From positions 1 through 9,880 of the forward strand of contig DAHVAI010000455.1 of the NCBI GenBank assembly GCA_027314685.1: a stretch of 9,880 nt of DNA, in the 5' to 3' direction. The translations under genes were made by a program, and so were the position numbers. Positions 6,690 through 9,880 of this stretch are shown piece after piece (the stretch's first letter is position 1; every line of letters begins with the position of its first letter). Origin of the DNA: Nitrososphaerota archaeon. Its GTDB lineage: Archaea > Thermoproteota > Nitrososphaeria > Nitrososphaerales > CADDZS01. Below the pieces are notes generated by a model. That model saw nothing but the letters and a program-made list of their open reading frames with translations. It was not told the DNA's origin and searched no databases.

Positions 6690-6714
6690 GTATGTCATAC
6701 TTAATCGGGATTAA
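6690..6714. promoter_or_regulatory. Two adjacent palindromes upstream of the decayed pilin
   Basis: GTATG-T-CATAC (6690-6700) abuts TTAATC-GG-GATTAA (6701-6714). They lie 26-50 bases before the GTG at 6664 on the minus strand, covering the expected TATA/BRE zone of the decayed pilin. They may be remains of a regulator-controlled promoter. By eye only. Confidence 0.3.
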
Positions 6715-6751
6715 TTAATTGCTCAGACTACAGGCATCTGAAATTGCGAAG

Positions 6752-6799
6752 AATTCTATCCGCGGCTAGGATTCGAGCTTAGTACCAACAAATAGAATT
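6752..6799. repeat. Nested inverted repeat
   Basis: The outer arms are AATTCTAT (6752-6759) and ATAGAATT (6792-6799), perfectly complementary over 8 bases. Inside them, CTAGG and CTTAG can form a 5-pair stem (one G-T) around a 7-base loop. On the minus strand the inner loop reads CTCGAAT, close to a tRNA T-loop (TTCGAAT), but no complementary acceptor stem or anticodon arm is present. Confidence 0.35.
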
Positions 6800-6921
6800 T
6801 ACGCTCCACAAGCAATAATCATACTTTGATGGGCTAACATAATCTAATCGTGCATTTCACCCGTGGAACTTCAAGTTGCATTGAAGAGACTACGGATCGA
6901 ATCGCATGACTGTGAGTTAGT

Positions 6922-9336
6922 ATGTATACTGGAAACACATTAGCGCCTGATGGAAGGGCAATCATAACCAAAGTGGTCTCAGACTGCGCGAACAGTGAAA
7001 TTGCGCTCGATAGTTTAGCTCAATGGGCTTTCAATCCCACTGGAAGGGCAGGAGGCTACGAGATTGAGGAGAACTATCTTTCGATTAAGGAGAACTTGGT
7101 CGACCGGTTCAATCTTTCGGACAGGAACGCTTCTGAAGTCGTTCAGAATCTGAGGGCTTATGGAACAAAGTTCATGCTACTTGCCACGGATCCTCTAGAG
7201 ATCAGAGCAACAATTCTCGAAATGCTCCAGTCAGAGCTTGGCGAAAAGTGGCGTTTGGGGATGCTAAAGAGAATGTCAAAGGCGTCCAATGACACGAAGA
7301 AACTTGCTTTTCTTATTCTCTACTTGATGCAGCACGGATTTGAAATTAACGTTCTAGAGAATGTCTTAGACGAAATCCAGACTTTTCATGTTGCGACTTT
7401 TGAAAAGCAGTTCTCCGTTTCAGATCGACTGCGCGACCTCCGAGAGATAGGATTACTTAATCAACTAATTTACACTAGTGAAAATTCAAATAAACAAAAC
7501 ATTCACGTCATGAACTCTATCGTTTCTGCTGCAATGTTTGGATTCAAGCTCAAAGATCTGAAGATCAACACCGACACAAAAGGCCTGGTTGATCATCTTT
7601 ACGAGAAGAGAGCCTACGACCAGCTTGTATCATATGACGAACTATGCTGTTCAAATTTTGGAATTAAGAAGTTACAGAATATCCAAGAAAAGAATAGTTT
7701 TGACAAGAAAATCGTGGGAATACATCAGGGGCTAGCTGCAATATCGCCATTCATGCTTGAAACAATTAGAGATGATATTGAAGGTGTAAAGCGAAGAACA
7801 CTCGATACATACGAGCTTCGAATTGACACTTCGCTCTTGGCATCCATTAGAGAGACATGGCCAGATGGGAGGGTTGACCTGCTTCATCCCAAGGAAACTC
7901 AAACGTTATGGCGACTCGATAACGCGATAGATCCAAAGCTCTATGTTTTTGCCGCGCCTTGGGTGCACAAGATCGATCTTGATTCACTATCATTAAAGTT
8001 AGATGTCGCCAAAGTCTCGACACTAGTCTGTGTTGTCTTTAACCAAATTCCGGAATCTGTCAAAGAGATTTTGAAAGATAGAGAATCAGATTACGGTCAG
8101 TTGCTGTTGATTTATCCAACAAGTCAGAAGGAGGTGCGTATTGAGCAGCTCTCTGGAGCGAGTACTCCATTTTCTAGCACAATCACAAAATCGATTGTTA
8201 GGGCTCTCGACCTTTCTATTTCGACCTCAGATCTTACAAAGACACCTCAAAAAGCCTTGGGTGTTGAGGTGGGCCTTGGATCACAATATGCAGGGAAATC
8301 TACGGGACCCAGACTTCTCATAGGTATGCAGGAGACCAAAGGGATTTACTGGGTGCCTACTAGGGAGCGGAACTGGAATTTCGGAGTCTTTGGAGAGAGT
8401 GGGAGTGGAAAGACCCAGACAATCAAGAAAATCCTATCACAGTTGAAAGCAAACCATCTCTCATTTCTCGTATTGGACTCTTTTGGAGAGTACGTGGCAA
8501 ACGATCTCACAAATCCAGAGTTTGGAATCGTAATAAGTGCTAACGAGATTTCTGTCAACCCACTAGAGATTGCAAAGGGGGATTCTTTCCGCGGTAAGGT
8601 TGCCATAATCCTCGATACATTCAAAGCAATTTTCAACCTCAGTGAACAAGAACTATCATATCTTCAGAACGGGATTAGGCGAATATATCTCGAGAAGGGA
8701 ATCATAGAAGACAAACCGCAAACATGGTCACGGCTACCACCCACTTTCGTGGAGCTTCATAACACTCTCGTCAGAATGGAGGAGTCTTCTAAAGAAGTAA
8801 GAGGATTACTTCATAAGATCGAGGCCTCGTTAAAGTCGTCTCTCTTTTCGCGCACAAAGACTGTAATCCCATTCGAAAAGCTTGTATCCGGTCCGGTTGT
8901 CCTTCATCTCGGCGGTATGCAGACAAACGAAATGAAATCACTGGCCTCTGAATTCATCCTTGCCAAAGTGCCACGGTATGTAGAGAATGCCACGGGAGAA
9001 CCACAATTGTTTTTAGTGGTTGACGGCACGCCGAATCTCTTCAAGAAATACACGAGCTCTCTAAAATTGCTCATGGAAGCAAGAAGCAGAGGCATCGGTG
9101 TAATCTTTCCCTATCGCGACCCAAACAATCTTCCAGAAATCGCGTTCAATTCGACTGCAACCATAATGACATTTAGACAATCTGATTCCAAGGTCGCGAA
9201 ATTGACGGCAGAGCGACTTGGCACGACAGAGCAAACATTGAACAAGAATCTCATAGACAAATTCTCGGCAGTGGTAAGGTTTTCATCAATGACCGAGGTT
9301 CAAAGACTGACTGCCTCACCGTACTCACAGAAATGA
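6922..9336 (+). CDS. HerA/DUF87-type P-loop ATPase with a long unrecognised N-terminal region
   Basis: An 804-residue protein from ATG 6922, with an in-frame TGA just upstream and a weak GTGA at 6912-6915. The C-terminal half (about 455-795) is a HerA-family motor: Walker A GESGSGKT at 491-498, then 'VLDSFGEY' at 517-524 matching the family's 'LDPHGEY', Walker B 'FLVVD' ending at Asp701, and a following 'RSRGIGVIFPYRDP' (721-734). HerA enzymes form hexameric rings that pump DNA or protein. Here the Walker B glutamate is Gly702 and the usual 'TQRP' sensor reads 'YRDP', so activity may be altered. Residues 126-200 look like a winged-helix segment. Residues about 325-430 look like an alpha/beta domain I cannot name. 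There are no transmembrane helices. Its substrate is unknown, and links to DNA processing, defence or secretion are all possible. Confidence 0.85.
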   Translation: MYTGNTLAPDGRAIITKVVSDCANSEIALDSLAQWAFNPTGRAGGYEIEENYLSIKENLVDRFNLSDRNASEVVQNLRAYGTKFMLLATDPLEIRATILEMLQSELGEKWRLGMLKRMSKASNDTKKLAFLILYLMQHGFEINVLENVLDEIQTFHVATFEKQFSVSDRLRDLREIGLLNQLIYTSENSNKQNIHVMNSIVSAAMFGFKLKDLKINTDTKGLVDHLYEKRAYDQLVSYDELCCSNFGIKKLQNIQEKNSFDKKIVGIHQGLAAISPFMLETIRDDIEGVKRRTLDTYELRIDTSLLASIRETWPDGRVDLLHPKETQTLWRLDNAIDPKLYVFAAPWVHKIDLDSLSLKLDVAKVSTLVCVVFNQIPESVKEILKDRESDYGQLLLIYPTSQKEVRIEQLSGASTPFSSTITKSIVRALDLSISTSDLTKTPQKALGVEVGLGSQYAGKSTGPRLLIGMQETKGIYWVPTRERNWNFGVFGESGSGKTQTIKKILSQLKANHLSFLVLDSFGEYVANDLTNPEFGIVISANEISVNPLEIAKGDSFRGKVAIILDTFKAIFNLSEQELSYLQNGIRRIYLEKGIIEDKPQTWSRLPPTFVELHNTLVRMEESSKEVRGLLHKIEASLKSSLFSRTKTVIPFEKLVSGPVVLHLGGMQTNEMKSLASEFILAKVPRYVENATGEPQLFLVVDGTPNLFKKYTSSLKLLMEARSRGIGVIFPYRDPNNLPEIAFNSTATIMTFRQSDSKVAKLTAERLGTTEQTLNKNLIDKFSAVVRFSSMTEVQRLTASPYSQK

Positions 9337-9725
9337 GCAACGTCTAAAATAATGAAAAGATCGACTTGAGAATACGTACTGTATTCGATAACGGCCGTCT
9401 ACTACGAATATAGTATCTACTGTGGTATTGGCGGCACTTCGAGCCATTCTGGCCTTTGGAAGTGATCGTTCAGCTAGTTTGCGGATCGAAGCAACCGGCT
9501 CGCTGCTAGATTTTAGTAAGCGCCAGTGTCAGATCGCAGCTCAGCCAGGCTCAAGGGATGATAGCAACCTTCAGGGCTTTGTGGACTAGCAATTCTTCTC
9601 AATTCTCATGTAGCTTTTGGCTCGGCTTAATTCTCATTGTGTAGGAGATGATACGATCTATCCTTTTCCAATAAATAATTCTCACAGATGGTAACTTCAA
9701 ATATGAAATTGGTTTTACAGAAAAA
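9337..9725. other. Intergenic region without a recognisable gene
   Basis: All six frames are broken and none reads as a protein remnant I recognise. GAATAC (9370-9375) and GTATTC (9381-9386) form a perfect 6-pair hairpin with a 5-base loop, 34 bases after the ATPase stop. It has no T-tract, so it is only a weak terminator candidate. TACTA and TAGTA around 9400-9416 form a smaller inverted repeat. No tRNA or other RNA gene was seen. Confidence 0.45.
9670..9705 (+). promoter_or_regulatory. Candidate A-boxes for the right-edge regulator gene
   Basis: AATAAATAATT (9670-9680) would give a leader of about 25 bases before ATG 9726. AAATATG (9699-9705), 21-27 bases before that ATG, would instead give a leaderless transcript. 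Both are plausible archaeal TATA-like sequences; the sequence alone does not decide. Confidence 0.3.
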
Positions 9726-9880
9726 ATGTACATGAGATTAAGCTCAAGGCACTTTAATAAAGAACACTTATCCAAAGCCGTTGTCAGAGAAGATTTGAGC
9801 CAAAATCTGTATAACAATGATACCCAAGTCAGAAGGTCGAGAATGGAGACAATGTTTGACATTCTCAAGACAATCGCAAG
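9726..9880 (+). CDS. N-terminal part of a probable winged-helix transcription regulator (partial, runs off the right edge)
   Basis: An open frame from ATG 9726 to the window end gives 51 residues; ATG 9732 and an internal ATG at 9843 are alternative starts. The first 35 residues are polar and unremarkable. Residues 36-51, 'RRSRMETMFDILKTIA', closely resemble the opening helix of small archaeal winged-helix proteins of the type 'R.K.E...DIL..IA.G..KPTRIMY', which are abundant in Nitrososphaeria and Bathyarchaeia. If so, the recognition helix lies beyond the window. An 89-residue frame on the opposite strand overlaps it but looks like its shadow. The function rests on one short helix and family recall, so it is tentative. 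Confidence 0.5.
   Translation, partial: MYMRLSSRHFNKEHLSKAVVREDLSQNLYNNDTQVRRSRMETMFDILKTIA

Larger units (their letters stand above)
6665..6921. other. Intergenic region between the decayed pilin and the ATPase gene
   Basis: No gene is supported. Besides the palindromes at 6690-6714 it contains an 8-base inverted repeat, AATTCTAT (6752-6759) and ATAGAATT (6792-6799), enclosing 32 bases. The promoter for the ATPase gene must lie here, but no convincing TATA box stands out; the region around 6836-6845 (ACATAATC) is a weak candidate. Confidence 0.4.

Noticed and set aside
6483..6704. 73-residue plus-strand frame
   Set aside because: It is antisense to the pilin signal peptide and helix of the decayed minus-strand pilin, which has a clear homologue in the window.
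8346..8636. 96-residue minus-strand frame in the ATPase gene
   Set aside because: It is antisense to the Walker A and LDxxGEY region, which is unambiguously coding.
5667..9555. The 9-mer AGCCAGGCT occurs after the pilin cluster (about 5667) and again near 9543
   Set aside because: Two copies of a 9-mer in 10 kb are not unusual, and the flanks do not match.
9599..9868. 89-residue minus-strand frame at the right edge
   Set aside because: It overlaps the plus-strand winged-helix start, which has a family-like motif and TATA-like boxes. The minus frame is Leu/Ile/Ser-rich without a recognisable domain, though it cannot be fully excluded.
1..9880. CRISPR array, insertion sequence or complete tRNA
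   Set aside because: No regularly spaced direct repeats, transposase-like frame, terminal inverted repeats or complete cloverleaf were seen by eye on either strand.

Overview
The window looks archaeal. Four intact or decayed genes begin with class III (archaeal prepilin-peptidase) signal peptides. One start codon sits behind a textbook archaeal Shine-Dalgarno, GGTGATC. TATA-like A-boxes lie about 25-35 bases before several starts, TTG and GTG starts are used, and the right edge opens a gene resembling the small winged-helix regulators of Nitrososphaeria/Bathyarchaeia-type genomes. I would place it in Thermoproteota (Nitrososphaeria or a neighbouring class), but that lineage call is inference. 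The theme of bases 1-6700 is cell-surface structures.

Layout. Bases 1-1297 (minus) hold the N-terminal 432 residues of an exported protein built of tandem Big/invasin-like Ig-type domains; it runs off the left edge. Divergent from it, across a 233-base promoter region, is a 178-residue archaellin/pilin-like protein (1531-2067) followed by a hairpin-plus-T-rich terminator. Next comes a tight three-gene cluster, 2258-5651: a 175-residue pilin, then two large paralogous pilin-like proteins of 475 and 470 residues. Each large protein has a pilin N-terminus on a roughly 420-residue beta-rich ectodomain with five shared cysteines and a near-terminal Gly-Cys-Tyr. No assembly ATPase, platform protein or prepilin peptidase is present, so the motor must be encoded elsewhere.

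Bases 5652-6921 have no intact gene but are not empty. On the plus strand, 5817-6120 reads as a small two-helix membrane protein split by one apparent frameshift at a GGGG run. On the minus strand, 6664-6131 is a decayed copy of the 178-residue pilin: 177 sense-plus-stop codons in one frame, the pilin signature at one end, the pilin C-terminal motif at the other, and five internal stops. The stretch is a small graveyard of surface genes, with palindromes in the old promoter of the dead pilin.

Bases 6922-9336 encode an 804-residue HerA/DUF87-type P-loop ATPase with an unfamiliar N-terminal half. Its Walker A is intact, but the Walker B glutamate and the usual TQRP-like sensor motif are replaced. 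Bases 9337-9725 show no gene. At 9726 a partial gene begins that probably encodes a winged-helix DNA-binding protein.

The pilins and the Big-domain protein may belong to one adhesion or surface programme. The three-gene cluster in particular looks like one minor filament or tip complex: small pilin plus two large, possibly disulfide-stabilised, pilin-anchored ectodomains. The ATPase is separated from it by pseudogenes and need not be related.
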